Positions 37,050-49,700 of a stretch of DNA of 64,000 nucleotides are shown piece after piece; within the stretch, counting starts at the first letter, position 1; each line of letters opens with the position of its first letter. Below the pieces are notes generated by a model. The model did not search any database and was not told the DNA's origin. It worked only from the letters and a program-made list of their open reading frames with translations. The DNA is from Heterocephalus glaber (lineage: Eukaryota > Chordata > Mammalia > Rodentia > Bathyergidae). The DNA is taken from assembly GCF_000247695.1 (NCBI RefSeq), contig NW_004624741.1, positions 33,877,587 to 33,941,586 on the forward strand, written 5' to 3'. A program made the position numbers and the translations under genes.

Positions 37050-38060
37050 TTATGGATCTTCAATCAATCCCCAGAGGAGAGTCTACAGGCTTAGAACCAG
37101 TTGGATGAAGAGGAGTTCAAGTCCCCTGGAGCAATGACCCCATTGCACTGCCATAAGTTTATAATGCTAATCTCTTCCACATCCTTCCCCTGCCTTTTAT
37201 CAGGGTAGCTATACATTGGGGAAAAGGAAATGATCTTAAATTTCAGGAACTACTATACACTTGTTCTGCACTAATGCTGATTCTAGAATATCTGAAACAT
37301 CATTACAGTCCTCCAATAAGAGTACAGGCTTATGGAGGTCAGGTGACCAATGGAGATTTAGCCAAGGTCCAACTTACAATAGGTCCCATTGGTCTTCAAA
37401 TTTAACTTGTGGTGATTTCTTTAGCTCCAGAATGCACAATTGGGATAGATATACTTAGATCTTGAAAGAATTACCATTGCCCCATATTGATTCCCTAACC
37501 TGTGGAGTGTGGAGTATTGGTGGGAAATGCCAAATAGAAGCCATTACAGTTGTCTCTACCTGGGAAAATAGTAAATTTTAAAAATCACATCCCTTGGAAG
37601 AATTGTGGAAATTAGTGTCATCAAAAGGACTTGAATGATTCAGGGGTGGCAGTTGTCAACACATCCCCACTTAACTCTCCTATTTGACCTGTGTAGAAGA
37701 CACATGACCTCAGATGATGGAGGGTTTCCATAAAATTAATCAGGAGTTATTTACACTGCAGCTGTTATACCAGATGTGGTTTCCTTAGTTTTGCAGATTA
37801 ACACATGTCTTGCACTGAGTATATAGATGTTTATTTGGCAAATGATTTTTCTCCATACTTGTACACAAGACCCACCAGAAGGAACTTTCATTCATCTGTC
37901 AAGTCCAGCAATACACCTTCACTAATGTACCTCAGGGGTATATCCACTATGTGGACGTGTGTTACACTTAGTTTACAGGGAGCTTGATCATCTTCCTCTT
38001 TCACAAGTTATCACACTGTTCTATTACATTGGTGACATTATACAGATTGGGTTGAGTGAG
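37050..38060 (+). pseudogene. ERVL pro-pol relic (protease, reverse transcriptase)
   Basis: Protease trace near 37240-37400: the position of the catalytic D-T-G is occupied by Y-T-C (37256-37264), followed by a recognisable RVQAYGGQVTNG flap-like segment. The reverse-transcriptase trace lies near 37840-38050, where a YTFTNVPQGYIHY segment precedes the active-site position, which reads Y-I-G-D (38025-38036) instead of Y-I/V-D-D. Multiple stops and frameshifts separate these. RNase H and integrase are not seen before the right LTR-like block. Inactive. Confidence 0.7.
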
Positions 38061-38361
38061 CAAGAGTAATGGCCACTCTGAGCTGAAACATTTGGATGTC
38101 AGACAATGGGAAATAAGTCCTCCTAAATCTCAAGTGACCTTCCAGGCCTTTGACCCTGAAGTGGTGCTGTGTTGTTGATCCTTCTTGTTGTGAGCTTCCT
38201 TCTTGGACTGAGCAGTTGCTGAACTCTCCAGCTTTCCAGCATGCACTCAGCTGCTGGGGACTCTTCCATCCCTCATCCTCTAAGTCTACCTTATAAATTT
38301 CCATGCATATTATACATACATTTTCTGTTGATTCTGTTCTGAGAGAACCAAACCCAATACA

Positions 38362-39049
38362 GGAAGCAAGCCTGGAGAGATGATACCTGGAGAAAAATAA
38401 TTAAAAATAAAAGAGGAAAGAATGAAGAAGGAATAAAGTCATTACTATATAGTACACGAAGCTAATAAAACAACAAAAAAAGAAATACAAGCATTCTCAT
38501 TTGTAGAAATAATCAAATATGTCAAAAATACAAAATGGCTCAAGTGTAATGTGTCCTGAGAAGTAATTAGCTGTTACATTTACTTAAATAAACTTCCTTG
38601 AAAGGACAGGTGAGAATCCTGACAGGAGAGGTGTGAGAGCAGATGGGAGAAGAGTTAAACAGCAGAGTTGGTGAAGGATGAAATGAAAGAAGGGGCAGAG
38701 ACACTGCCTCAGATCAGAAGGAGCAGGGTGCTTGTTGGCAATTATGCTGACAGCTTCACTTGGTCCTTTGGAAACTCCATCTGTCTTCATATTCCTCAGA
38801 TCCACTCTACATTGATCAATTGGTAAAATGTAGAAAGAGCAAAACAAATCTTTTAGAACACAAGATATTAGAAAATCTTTCATAGGAAATGATTATATAA
38901 ACAAGACATGAAATTCATTAATATAAAGAAAAAATTGGTAATTTATTTTATGTAAAACATACTATATACAAAGATAGGTGAGAAACTAGTAAATAATATA
39001 AAAAAAGAAAAAAATCTAGAAAAAAATTCCTTCATATGTACTAAAATAA
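38362..39049. other. Intergenic, nothing recognised
   Basis: AT-rich sequence after the ERVL relic. The open frame at 38584-38883 has no domain. Confidence 0.5.
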
Positions 39050-39610
39050 GCTTATGCATCAACAAAATCAGTTATTTGTTGGGAAAAGGGCAATAGACTT
39101 CATAGGCTCTTCACAAAAGAGAAATTTTAAAGAGTAGGTCAAAGAAAAGCTCATCAGTCCTAATAGAAATCACAAGAATACATATTAAAAATCATTTTCA
39201 GCAGAAGTAGATATTAAATGGATTTGAAAATATTAAAAATCCAAAAATCTAAAATTTGGTTAAATGTAAAGCTTCATTGTTGTAGGGACTCTACAGTGGT
39301 ATAGCTATTTCAAAATATAAATTCTAATGTATTTTAAGGTTTTCATCCATTTTGGTTCATAAATACTACTTTGGCATAGGCCCTACTTTTTGAATTTAAG
39401 AATAAGGACACAGGTACAGAATCATCCACAACAACCGTAACCCAGAAACAGCATACATATGTAAGAGGCAGCGAATGGATGTGTTAGCTTTCATATATGC
39501 ATCCAGTGGAAAGTCATATACTATAGAAAATGTACAAACTCTTTACAAGATAGTGTGATAGTTATTACAAATGTAATATTAAGCTAAAGAAATAAATGAC
39601 AATTTTTTCT
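39050..39610 (+). mobile_element. Old L1 3'-end fragment, plus strand
   Basis: Weak but ordered similarity to the end of ancient L1 ORF2. GGCTCTTCACAAAAGAGAA (near 39105) and CACAAGAATACATATTAAAA (near 39170) are followed by CCCAGAAACAGCATACATATG (39440-39461), corresponding to the terminal ORF2 segment. No polyA end was identified. Confidence 0.45.
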
Positions 39611-39639
39611 AAACTCTGTTACCTTAGTTTTATTTTTTC

Positions 39640-40092
39640 CCTTTAAGTTTATTGGTACATTTTATGTGTACAATACAGTTACTTTCATCATAGGGATCTT
39701 GCACCTTTACATGATGTATCTTTGTTCTTATTTTTTCCCCATTCCGTTGCCCTCCCTTCACTCCCTCCACCCTTCCCTATTTACAAAACTTTGTTTCTAT
39801 TTTTTCTTTTCTCAAAGTTTTTCTCTTCCCTTCTTTGCTTTCCCTTACCCCTCCCACTTCCCCTACTCCTTTAGACATTTTTTCTATTACATAACATCAA
39901 TTATACATTTTGAACCTTATTTACACTTTTAGTTTTTCACATCAGAGAAAATATTTGGTATTTACACATGTGTCCTATGTGGTTTTTTAATTACTCAGCC
40001 ATAAAGAATGAAAAACTAGAGTCATTTATAGCGAAGTGAATGCACATGAAGTCCATACTCTTAAGTGAAATAAATAGTACCTACATGTGCAA
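39640..40092 (-). mobile_element. Young L1 3' end with 5' inversion (twin priming)
   Basis: 39640-39980 is the minus-strand 3' UTR of the young L1 subfamily, running from GGTACATTTTATGTG to TTTACACATGTGTCC. The next L1 segment upstream, which should continue on the minus strand, instead appears on the plus strand at 39992-40092 (ACTCAGCCATAAAGAATGAA through AAGTGAAATAAATAGTAC to ACATGTGCAAATTT). The two parts overlap by roughly 17-20 bp of L1 sequence at the junction. This is the signature of a 5'-inverted insertion. Confidence 0.75.
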
Positions 40093-40094
40093 AT

Positions 40095-40345
40095 TTCTTC
40101 ATTTTTTATTAGAACGTGTTTGCAGTACACAGTGATCACATTCATCATTGGAATTTGTACCTGTACATAACCTTCTTAATTCTTTTTTTGCCACTTCCCC
40201 CAAATCCTTCTTCCCCTCCTCATTTACAAAATCTGTATCTCCATTTCTTTTACCTTCAATTCTTTTTTTCTTTAGATCCCTTTTCCCTTCCTTACCTCCC
40301 CCAACTCTATTTTTCATTCCCCTTCCCATTTGGACAAGTTCTTAC
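40095..40345 (-). mobile_element. Second young L1 3' UTR fragment, minus strand
   Basis: The pyrimidine-rich strand is complementary to the L1 3' UTR, beginning with a GTACACAGTGATCACATTCA-like 3' end and then TCATCATTGGAATTTG as in the other antisense copies. It abuts the inverted insertion directly, so it may be an independent insertion at the A-rich end or part of a complex event. Confidence 0.65.
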
Positions 40346-41764
40346 TAATATCTATCCTCAAGCAAAGGTAAAGGCATCAAGTACAAGGCAAGTCCACTTT
40401 GAAAGCTCAAAATAGGAAAAAATTAACTATGCTGTAAAATATACCTAAAGGTAAAACTATGAAAAAAGACAGAGGAGTCCAGTCTGCTGTGGCTATCACA
40501 GTGCCTTTCCATCCATTATGCCTGGATGATGTGGCCATGCAGCCTGGGACTCAACAGTGCCCCACAGAGCCCTGTGTGCTGCTGGTCTCCAGAGACTAGG
40601 GTGCAGGAATCATCAGCATGCTGCCTTGCAGGAGGGCTACATAGACCCCTGCACTGTGCTGTGGCTTCCCTGTGATCCAGGGATGCAAAACAGAAGGGGG
40701 CAGTGTCTGAGTTTGCAGGGCTAATAACTGGTGCTCCAGGCAAGAAAAAGTAGTATCTTTTCCTCACCCAGACAGCTTCATGAAACAAAGAGGGATCAAC
40801 AAAAACATAAATTCATTAATGTAATTTTTGTGGAACTGAAGGCTTCAGAAACAAACATCCAAAGATCCAGGGGAAAATGTGTGCTTTCATGATGGTCATA
40901 CAGGAGTCAGATTGGAAGATACTGGGGTGTAAACTTGTGGTAATAACTTCAGGGAGGGGAACTGGGCAAGGCCATGTCCTTCCTGGTCTGTTTGTGAAGT
41001 CTCTTCCCTTTGGTTGCAGGGAAGGACCCTTCTAGAGTGAGGGTCTTAGGACCTCCTTTCACAGGGAGAGTAGAAAAGTTTTCCATGAGCAGCTTTCAGG
41101 GAAGAAGGAAGAAGAGGGTTAGGGGGTGCCCTTTCTGCTTCTGCAGTTTTCTCAGTTTCTTTCACATTAAAATATTCAGGAAAAAATATTCAGTACACCA
41201 AGTTCCCATATTCTGAACTGTTATATTCTGAGCCCTGAGAATTGGATTTAAGCCTTTCACATTCATGTACATAGTCCTAATAGACTAAATTAGTTGAAGC
41301 AGTTAAATTACATAATCAACTCTGTCAAACAAAAGTGTCCTGATCAGCTAGTGTCTGCACAGCCATAGCAATCCAACCTTCACTGGGTAGGCCTGTGACA
41401 GGAGAGAAACTGGGGAGGTGGGAAGGGGACTAGTAATGGAGGGAGAACAGAAGGGAAATGGAAGTAAAAATATGAAGTTGGGATATGTACAGGAACCCAG
41501 TCCCAATGGAGAATGTATACCTAATAAAATAAATACAAAAAGAGGAGATGGGGATCTCAAGTCACCCCATCCACAGAAGAGCTTCCTGTCACAGAAAAGA
41601 GTTTCTGGGTGTGACAATAAGAGGCACTGGCAAATGTGTTAGGCAAAAGCAATAAGCCCACACTGAGAAGGCAGTGTGGGTGCTCACAGGGTGAGCTGGA
41701 GGCCAGGCTGGGCTACTTATGTGTTCTTGAGGGTATTGGGGACTTACGATGTATTTACTGTAAT
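40346..41764. other. Intergenic, no recognisable gene
   Basis: Contains a higher-GC block (40480-40790) with a CTCF-like motif. No SINE or L1 recognised. The open frame at 40516-40788 (minus) has no domain. Confidence 0.55.
40690..40703 (+). promoter_or_regulatory. CTCF-like core motif
   Basis: ACAGAAGGGGGCAG matches 12 of 14 positions of the CTCF core consensus, with an exact AGGGGGCAG half. It lies in a locally GC-richer block about 1 kb before the OR14 segmental duplication. Motif evidence only. Confidence 0.3.
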
Positions 41765-43536
41765 GTATGTAAATTAATTTTATAATTAGTTGTAGAAAAT
41801 TCATTGGCTCTCCAGTGACACAGAAACCATAACTGAATTCTTCCTCTTTATTGTGTCACACACAGGAACTACTTCTTGATAAACTCTGTTTTAAATTTAA
41901 TTAGTCTCAATTTTGTGGCCAAAGTGTCCTAGGCAATTAGAGACTGGAGGAAATCTGGGCTCCAAAGAGCTGGGATAACCACATCCCCAGAGCTCATCAG
42001 AAGTGTGACTCCCATGTGTCCTTGGTGAACACTCACCAGGCTCACAGGTATTTCAGAAGCAGGGCTGCACACACGGTCCACACTGGAGTCTCATTGGGAA
42101 GTGAGTTTGCATTTTACTCACTGAAGAATGAAGCAGGAGCAAGGACTTCATCAAGTCTCTTATTATTGAGCAAAAGCAACATTCATGTTAGTGAGGTTAG
42201 ACTCGGTGCTTCATTGCTAAGGTAACTTTGTACATGCTAAATTCTGCATGTCTAGCAACATTACTAATGCATAAGTCACATACATGTACCTGTGAAATGT
42301 AGAGTTTAAAATCTTAAGGTAAGGTGACTATTTCAGCTCCATATGATGTATGTGTACTTGTAGAATGGACAGGCTGTAAGTTGTAGAATAGACAGGTTCT
42401 GGTGTGTGCTTTATGAAATTACTTCTTCCAATGTTTTCTTAGGTGCTGTGTTTCATTTGTAGCCCAGGTTCAAAGGCAGAAATCATAGTGAGGGAAATTT
42501 ACTATGGAATAGAGCAGCTGCACATGAACATTTAATATTTTCTTGAGCTGGGTTTGAAAGTGTAACTAAGAAATCTACAAGCTAATGAAATTTGTGAGGG
42601 CATTTCATAGAAATAAATCCATGCAAGCAAACATAGTCATTAAAATGACCAATATGTTGGTATGTCTAGTTTAGTCATTGTTCTGGAAAAGTTTTATAAA
42701 GTCTGGATTTTATGTTATCTAAAATTATAATGCTGATTTTTAGATTATATTATTATATTTCACCCATTTCAAAATTTATGGAAATAAGCAATCATGCTCA
42801 TTCTGTCACCGGCATTTTAAAATTGTGGGCCAATAATTCCAACATATCACTAAGGACATAAACAAGAGAGATTAATCCTTGGGTTTCCTCTTCTGCACAG
42901 AATCAGGATGCGCTGTGCAAAATGAAAATGTAAGGTGAATTCAGCTCAGAAAAACTTGAGACTATGTTTGCCTGAGAAGGAAGGACATGTAATTAGAAGA
43001 CATGGACAAAGGGAACCAGGTTTCAACTGACTGCATCTGTTATTTTGATGAAAGAAATTAAAAATTACCATACTGTGGTTTGCAGCAGTGATATACACCA
43101 TGTCTCAGCATCAGCCCCATCAGGCAGCATTGGATTTGAGACTGACATTCTGTGCAGAAAGGATTTTCTCTTTATTACAGAAATAAGGCTATGGGGAAAA
43201 ATGTAATTCATAGAATTATCAGACAAAAAATGCCTATAAAATATTTTTGAAAAACATTGAAAAGCCATATGAATATACCACTGTAAGTAAATCGTTATTT
43301 TTATGCACATAAAAGGCAGAATTGTGAATGCTGTTGTAATGGCAAAGTAATGACCTATAAAGTATTAAAGGTGCAGATGAAAATATTTTCAATACTATAA
43401 TCCCTCAATTATGTTTTTCACCAATGGAAATAAAATAATACTGAGATTAGACCTCTCTCTGTAACTAATTTTAATACGGAAAAGACAATTTTTAAACAGA
43501 TCATTTATGATTTGAATGCTTCAAAACAATCACAGA

Positions 43537-43617
43537 TGGGCCTGGGATTTAGCTAAGTGGTTCCACTGCCTTCCTCACAAGCACAAGGTCCTGAGTTTGA
43601 TCCCCAGTACAAAATAA
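43537..43617 (+). mobile_element. ID-like SINE
   Basis: Plus-strand copy: GGGCCTGGGATTTAGCTAAG head, B-box GAGTTTGATCCCC, short A-rich tail. Target-site duplication AATCACAG (43528-43535 and 43618-43625). The homologous position in the other duplicate (about 59710) lacks it, giving a natural empty site, so it inserted after the duplication. Confidence 0.93.
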
Positions 43618-45417
43618 AATCACAGGAAAATAAATTAAATTTAAAATAATGATTAAAAAATAATGAGATTTTACCAAAAGACATGAAAATAAGCAGAAGG
43701 GATGATAGAGTAGAAAGTTGGCAACTAATTAAATATTAGAATGTATTCCTAGGAGAAGGTTGCATTTAGAAAGACGAATTCAACAAGTTCTTTCTTTCTT
43801 TTTCCTTTCTTTTTCCTTTTTGTCTTCTTTTTATAAAATACACAGATAAGGCAGTAAGATGTAGGAACAGCATATACACTGCAAATAGGAAAACAGAACA
43901 TTCATTTCCTACATAAAATAACACCTTGCATAGATGACAGTGAAAAGATGGAAAGAAAAGGCTCACATACAGGTCTGGAAGAGCATCTGAAGAGAAAGAA
44001 TGAGGTGGGATGCCTGGTCTGGTGTCCTTTAGTGTAAAGTCACTGTCAAAGGAATCTCAGGTCCATGCATTATATCTGTTAGGGAAAACTGAGGAGAGAA
44101 TAAGTCACAGAAGGACTGCATCATAGTAATTCTCCAGTCCAGGACCTAGAGAATGAGGAGCAGATGTGGGATTTCAAATACCTGAGGTTGTTAGAGAAGT
44201 TCATATAGAGTAGGTCAAGGAAAGCCATGCAAAACTGAAGCAAATAGGAAAAATGCTCAAGCTGTAAATTAAGAGTATACAACACTGAAATATACTGAAA
44301 AAGGAAAAGATTGCTGAGACCTTATTGCACTTTACTATATTATTAAATTCTCTCAGTTTTATGAATGTAGAAGCTAATACAATGTGCATGAGCAATTTGG
44401 GAAATGAAATTAAAATGGAAAAATGTGCATTCACTGGATATCAAAATAATTATATCCATTTACTCTATCATGAGTTCCTGATTAGAAGCCTGCAGTAGTT
44501 CTCATGAGTGGTCTACGCTTTTCTCCTAACATCATCTAATCATTTTAACCTCTGACTCTCCAGAGACCTTGGCAGGAGGGTAGACATGGACAACCTCATC
44601 ATCTTCACACAATTCCTCCTCATGGATGTCACAGGCTCCTGGGAGCTCCAGATTCTGCAAGGTGTGCTGTTCTTAGTGATTTATCTGGGAGCACTAACAG
44701 GGAATCTTGTGACTGTCACTGTCATCCTGACCGACACACATCTGCACTATACTATGTAGCTGTTTATAAGCAATGTGGCCCTCCTAGACCTTGCCAGCAT
44801 CTCGGTTATTGATCCCAAAGTCATAGTGAATTCTATGACAGGCAGTAAGACAATATCCCTGACAGGGTGTGCTGCACAGATTTTCCTCTATGTCCTTTTT
44901 TCAGGTGTGGAGATTGCTTTCCTAGTGGTCATGTCCTATGACTACCACATGACCATTTGCAGCCCTCTGCACTATGGGCTCAGCTTCACCCTGAGTCTGT
45001 GCTCCCAGGCCACAGCTGGTTCCTGGACCTCTGGTCTGGTCTATTGTACTATCCACACAGGAGGTCTGTTCAGGCTTCCCTTCACCAAGACCAATGTGAT
45101 TCAGGCAACATATCTGTGATATTCATCAAATTTTGAGGATATCATCACCAAATGTCCAGTATTCTGAATTTGTAATCATTGTTGTATGGGTTTGCATGGT
45201 CTTATCATGTAATGTCTTTAAATTTATTTCAGACATTAACATATTTTTCAGTTGTACTTAAAATCCATTCAGTGGAAGATCAAAACAAACCATATCCATC
45301 TATACCCCTCAGTTGGTGATTCTTCTTGTGTTTTTTCATTTCTGTTATCAGTGGCTATCTTAGGGCCCAGTGCAAAGAAACCATCCCTTAAGAATATGCT
45401 GATTCAGAGTAAGGTGC

Positions 45418-45665
45418 TGGGGGGCTGGATTTCCACCACTCACAGCCCAGAGGAAGGCACTTCTGGGCTGCCATTCCACCTGTCTCAACTCAAGGGAAGG
45501 CACTTCCAGGCTGCTGTTCCACCACTCCCACCTCAGATGTAGGGGCTTTCAGGCCCCTGTTATACTGCTCCCAGTGCAGAGGTAGGGACTTCCAGGCCAC
45601 AATTCCACCACTCCTAGCTAAGAGCTAGGGGCTTCCAGGCCACCATTCCACCACTCCTAGCTAAG
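45418..45665 (+). repeat. 43-bp tandem repeats forming the L1 5' UTR
   Basis: A motif like GGCTTCCAGGCCACCATTCC, then ACCACTCC and an AG-rich spacer, recurs at about 45461, 45504, 45548, 45590 and 45633, a period near 43 bp with about 5.5 copies. It is GC-rich and lies immediately upstream of ORF1, inside the target-site duplication, so it belongs to the L1. In rodents L1 promoters are often built of tandem monomers; these are much shorter than the roughly 200-bp mouse monomers. Function as promoter is inferred. Confidence 0.8.
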
Positions 45666-45709
45666 AAGAGGTTAGCTGCACAGGAGGTAATAGCAGCCCC
45701 CCCATTGAA

Positions 45710-46655
45710 ATGAGAAGACATATAAAAATGTCTCAAAACCAAACTTCCACATCACCTACAGCAACCCCAAATAGAAATGAGATGGAACACTTTGATACTC
45801 AACCATCTGGACTCCCTGAACTGGCAACAAAAGAAGATCTGGAAAAAATGAAATCAGAAATAATTTCTCAGATAACAGCAGAGATTGTGCTAGTAGTACA
45901 AAACATGATTAATAAATCTAAAGAGGAGCTGAGGAACATGATGGAATGCCAACATAGGAAACAAATGGAATCCATAAAACATATGCAAACAGATTTCCAG
46001 GAGATCAAAAACTCCACTGAATGTCTACACAGCAGAATGAACCAATGTGAGGACAGAAATTCAGATACAGAAAATAAGATTGGAATTAGTGGACAGGAAA
46101 AGAAAAATTGATTCAAAATTGTAAGGGACCATGAGAAACCAATCTAGCAGATGCTAGATGATGCAAAGAAGAATAACATAACATTGATTGGAGTCAATGA
46201 AGAAATAGGAGAGAGTGCAGATGACATAATAAATGTGTTCACAGAAGTGATGGCAGAAAATTTCACAAGGGGAAAAGCACTTGAAATACAGATAAATGAG
46301 GCATATAGGACTCCAAATAGCCTGGTTAAAAAAAAAGTCTACACATAGGCATATAACTGTTAGGGTTCCAGAAACCCAACAGAAGAACAAAATTCTACAA
46401 GCAGTCAAAGAAAAGAAACAAATTACACACAAAGAAAAGCCCATCAGAATCACAACAGACTTCTGAATGCAAACCCTCAAGGCAAGAAGAGCTTGGAGTG
46501 ACTTATTCCAAGCCCGACAGGAAAACAGCTTCCAACCCATACTGATGAACCCTGCAAAACTATCTTTCAAAATTGATAGATCAATAAGATACTTTCATGA
46601 CAAAGAGCACCTTAGGAACTTCATGAATACCAGCCAGAATTCCAAAAAATTTTAG
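45710..46655 (+). pseudogene. L1 ORF1, broken
   Basis: Starts at ATG 45710 (MRRHIKMSQNQTSTSPTA). Coiled-coil heptads span about residues 40-125 (EDLEKMKSEIISQITAEI and onward). Then a frame change near 46111, a second piece with NNITLIGVNEEIGES (RRM start, near 46170), and a C-terminal piece MQTLKARRAWSDLFQARQEN (46467-46655). Total about 315 codons if frames are ignored, the normal ORF1p length. At least three disruptions. Family role: trimeric RNA-binding chaperone that packages L1 RNA. Confidence 0.9.
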
Positions 46656-46759
46656 AAAATATCCTAGGAACAGACATTGAGGATCACAACCCCAGGAAGC
46701 AGAACAGAATGAACCCATTGAGTGGGACAAGAAATTTCATGTAAAGGGGGAGAATCCAA

Positions 46760-49700
46760 CAAAATGAAAAAGTTCTGACAATTACAGGTCAATACATATC
46801 AGTTATAAACATCAACGTTAATGGTCTCAATTCACCAATCAAAAGAAATAGACAGGAAGAATGAGTCAAGAAGCAAAATCTAACAATATGCTGCATACAA
46901 GAAACACACTTAATTCAAAATGAAACTCATAGACTGAAAGTTAAAGGATAGGAAACAATACTCCATGCAAAAGGAACCCCCCCCAAAAGCAGGAATAGCT
47001 ATTCTCTTGGCAGATCAAGTGCATTTCAAATCAACACTGATAAAGAGAGACAAAGAAGGACACTACATCCTTGTAAAGGGAACAGTCCAACAGTAAGAGA
47101 TGACAGTCATAAATATTTATGCACCAAACAGTAGTGCACCCAACTATATAGAACAAGTACAAATGGACATGAAAAGTCATATATGCATGAATACAATAGT
47201 AGTGGGAGAACGCAATAACCCACTGTCAAAAGTAGATAGAACAACTAGACAAAAAATAAGTAATGAAATACTATAATTCAATCAAACTCTTGAACAAATG
47301 AACTTAACAGTTGTTTACAGAATGTCCCACCCCACAAAATCAGAATACACATTCTGTTCAGCTGCACACAGGTCATTCTCCAAAATAGACCACATACTAG
47401 CTCATAGAACATGTTTAAGTAAATGCAAAGGAATTGAAGTTATCTGCTGTGTATTATCAGATCATAGGGCAATGAAATTCAAAATCCATTTCAAAAGAAA
47501 CCACAAAAATTTCATAAACATATGGATATTGCACAACACACTTCTGAATAACCAGTGGGTCACAGAGGAAATTAAAATAGAAATCAGACAGTTCTTTCAA
47601 TTAAGTGACAATGACAATACAACATATTACAATATATGAGACACAATGAAAGCCGTCTTGCAAGGGAAATTCATAGCAGTGAATACACATATTTGGAAAA
47701 TAGAGGGAGCCCAATTAAAGAACCTGATCCTGAACCTCAAGCTTCTAGAAAAAGAATAGCAGGACAAACCAAATGCTCATACACAGGAGGAAATTATAAA
47801 AATCAGAGCAGAAATCAATTCAATGGAGACTAAGAGAATGATACAAAAATTTAATGAAGCCAAGAGTTGGTGCTTCAAAAGAATAAACAAAATTGAGCAA
47901 CACTTAGCCACATTTATTTGAAAAAGGAAAGAAAATGCCCAAATCCATGCCATTAGGAATGAAAAGGTTGAAATTACAACAAACCCAGCAGAAATCCAGA
48001 GGATCATCAATACCTACTTCCAGAACCTATACGCCAATAAGATGCAAAACACAGAAGAAATGGACAGATTCCTAGATACATATGAATTACCACAGTTGAA
48101 CGAAGAAGACCTAAAAATTCTAAACAACCCAATATCAACCAATGGAATTGAAAATGTAATTAAAAAATTACCAACTAAGAAAAGCCAAAGTCCTGATGGC
48201 TTCACTGTTGCATTCTACAAGACATTTAGAGAGGAACTACTGCCACTGTTTAAAATCTTCAATGAAATTGAAGGAGAAGCAATACTCCCAAATTCATTCC
48301 TGGAAGCAAGCATCACCTTGATCCCCAAAGCAGAGAATGACCCAACTGAAAAAGAGAACTATAGGCCAAACTCATTATTGAACATACATGGAAAAATCCT
48401 GAATAAGATACTGGCAAATAGAAGGCAGAAGATCATCAAGAAGGTCATACACCCTGACCAAGTGGGATTCATCCCAAGGATGCAGGGATGGTTCAACATA
48501 TGCAGATCAATCAATGTAATACATTATATCAATAGAGCTAAGGACTACAACATATGATTATCTCCATAGATGCAGAAAAAGCATTTGACAAAATCCAACA
48601 TGCATTTATGGTAAATACCATGCAAAAATTGGAATAGATGGTCTCTACCTAAATCTGATGAAAGTCATCTATGAAAAACCAACAGCTAGTATCGTACTAA
48701 GTTGTCAAAACTGAAATCCTTCTCAATAAAATCAAGAACAAAACAAGTATATCCAAAATCACCACTATTGTTCAATATAGTTTTGGAAACATTAGTCATG
48801 TCAATTACACAAGAGAAAGAAATAAAAAGAATAAAGATAGGAAATGAAGCAGTCAAATTGTCATTATTTGAAAATGACATGTTACACTACATAGAAGACC
48901 CAAAGAATGCCACCAAAAGTCTTCTAGACTTAATAACCAAATTCAGAATAGTAGCTGGATACAAGGCCAAAACACAAAAATCCATAGCTTTCCTCTACAT
49001 GAACAACAGACTCAATGAGACAGAAATAGGGCAAACAATTCCTTGCACAATAGCATCCAAAGAACTGAAATACCTGGGAACCAACCTAATGAAAGATATC
49101 AAAGAACTCTTGTCTGAAAATTATAACATTCTGAAAACAGAGATTGAAGATGATATCAGAAAATGGAAAGACAACTCTTGTTCCTTGGTAGGAAGGATCA
49201 ATACACTGAAAATGGCTATACTTCCAAAACTGCTATATAGATTCAATTCAATCCCAATTGAGATCCCAGCAGCATACTTCATGGACCTTGAGAAAAAAAT
49301 CCAAAAATTCATTTGGAACAAGAGACCCATGATTGCTCCTTGGCCTTTTGGCTAAGATCAAGTGAAGAAGAGACCCATAATAGCAAAAGCAATTTTAGGT
49401 AACAGATACCTTGCAGGGGGAATCACAGTCCCCAACTTGAAACTATACTACAAAGCTACTGTGATAAAAACAGCATGGTACTGGCAAAGAAACAGACCTG
49501 AGGATGAGTGGAACAGATTAGAAGATACAGAAACAACTCCAGACACACTCAGCCATCTCATCTTTGATAAAGGAGCCAAGCACCTTCACTGTAGGAAAGA
49601 TACTCTCTTTAATGAATGGTTCTGGAAAAATTGGGTTTCAACTAGCCAAAGATTAAAACTAGACCTATACCTCTTGCTATGCACTAAGCTAATATTGAAA

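Larger units (their letters stand above)
35100..38361 (+). mobile_element. ERVL-type endogenous retrovirus relic
   Basis: Plus-strand remains of a class III (ERVL) provirus. There is an LTR-like block at 35100-35480, gag remains at about 35960-36860, protease to reverse-transcriptase remains at about 37050-38060, and an LTR-like block at 38065-38361. The blocks are in provirus order, but most of pol (RNase H, integrase) is missing, so there has been a large internal deletion. All frames are broken by stops and frameshifts. The LTR-like blocks share the order CTTCCAGGCCTT, TGGTGCTG, TTGATCC, CTTGT, and an ending near TTCTGTT..GAGAA. The LTR assignment is weaker than the internal one. Confidence 0.7.
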
